The position numbers and the translations under genes are program-made. The notes under the pieces are model-generated. The model did not search any database and was not told the DNA's origin. It worked only from the letters and a program-made list of their open reading frames with translations. From NCBI GenBank assembly GCA_017560285.1, contig JAFYOG010000070.1:1-5066 (forward strand): a DNA stretch of 5,066 nt, read 5' to 3'. Of the stretch, positions 4,895 to 5,066 are shown piece by piece. Origin of the DNA: Clostridia bacterium. Its GTDB lineage: Bacteria > Bacillota > Clostridia > Oscillospirales > CAG-382. Each line of letters starts with the position of its first letter. The stretch's first letter is position 1.

Positions 4895-5066
4895 TTATGC
4901 AGCAGTATCTGCAGTTGCTTCAACAACCTTGCTTATAACGATTTTGTTTATAACAGGCTGTGCATAAGAGGGAATAGTGCCGTTGTTATCAATAGGCTTT
5001 ACGGTGGTGCAAACCTTATCAACCACGTTCATACCTACGGTAACGTAACCGAATGCAGCATATTGA
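4895..5066 (-). CDS. Cyclophilin-type peptidyl-prolyl cis-trans isomerase, C-terminal part (5' end outside window)
   Basis: The minus strand is open from the right edge to a TAA at 4895-4897, giving 56 visible residues; it is short because the gene continues past base 5066. The segment QYAAFGYVTVGMNVVDKV is the hallmark C-terminal block of cyclophilins (usually G-x-FA-x-FG-x-V-x-x-G-M-x-V-V-D-x-I). NNGTIPSYAQPVINKIVIS follows, the last strand of the barrel, ending in a short Ala/Thr-rich tail. Such enzymes catalyse proline isomerisation and help protein folding. Whether this one is cytoplasmic or secreted cannot be judged, because any signal peptide would be outside the window. The active-site Arg and Phe are also outside. 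Confidence 0.88.
   Translation of the reverse strand, partial: QYAAFGYVTVGMNVVDKVCTTVKPIDNNGTIPSYAQPVINKIVISKVVEATADTAA

Noticed and set aside
1..5066. CRISPR array, tRNA or rRNA gene, insertion sequence, riboswitch or phage attachment site
   Set aside because: Reading both strands I found no spaced repeats, cloverleaf-like CCA ends, transposase motifs, terminal inverted repeats or long structured leaders. The only inverted repeats of note are the three terminators.

Overview
The window looks like a stretch of chromosome from a low-to-moderate GC, gut-type Firmicute, most likely an uncultured Clostridia lineage. The signs are strong AAGG/GAGG-type ribosome binding sites, short hairpin-plus-U-tract terminators, tightly overlapping operon genes, and protein types (a clostridial cyclophilin tail, a small flavodoxin-like reductase, stand-alone PlsC-like acyltransferases) that I associate with that group. 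The placement is an inference; there is no marker gene in the window.

Layout, left to right. (1) Bases 2-292, plus strand: the C-terminal end of an M20-type zinc peptidase whose start lies outside the window. (2) A bidirectional hairpin terminator at about 295-325. (3) Bases 329-3708, minus strand: a three-gene overlapping operon read right to left. Its genes are a PlsC-like acyltransferase (2923-3708), a family 8 glycosyltransferase (2085-2930), and a 588-residue fusion of a GT8 glycosyltransferase to a second, different PlsC-like acyltransferase (329-2095). (4) Bases 3709-3845: a divergent control region with one promoter facing each way. (5) Bases 3846-4199, plus strand: a 117-residue remnant of an MFS transporter that keeps the first three membrane segments and a C-terminal tail but lacks everything between. 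(6) A bidirectional terminator at 4184-4212 that overlaps the MFS stop codon. (7) Bases 4214-4831, minus strand: a flavodoxin-fold NAD(P)H/FMN-type reductase with a four-cysteine cluster. (8) A hairpin at 4851-4880. (9) Bases 4895-5066, minus strand: the C-terminal end of a cyclophilin-type peptidyl-prolyl isomerase that runs off the right edge.

The most interesting part is the operon at 329-3708. It holds two GT8 glycosyltransferase plus PlsC-type acyltransferase sets, one as separate genes and one fused into a single chain. The reading frames overlap by 8 and 11 bases, so the proteins are probably made together. The simplest reading is a small pathway that adds sugars and fatty acyl chains to the same product, such as a membrane glycolipid, an acylated glycan or a lipid anchor. 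The substrate cannot be read from the sequence. The flanking genes (peptidase, MFS remnant, reductase, cyclophilin) look like ordinary housekeeping neighbours in separate transcription units.
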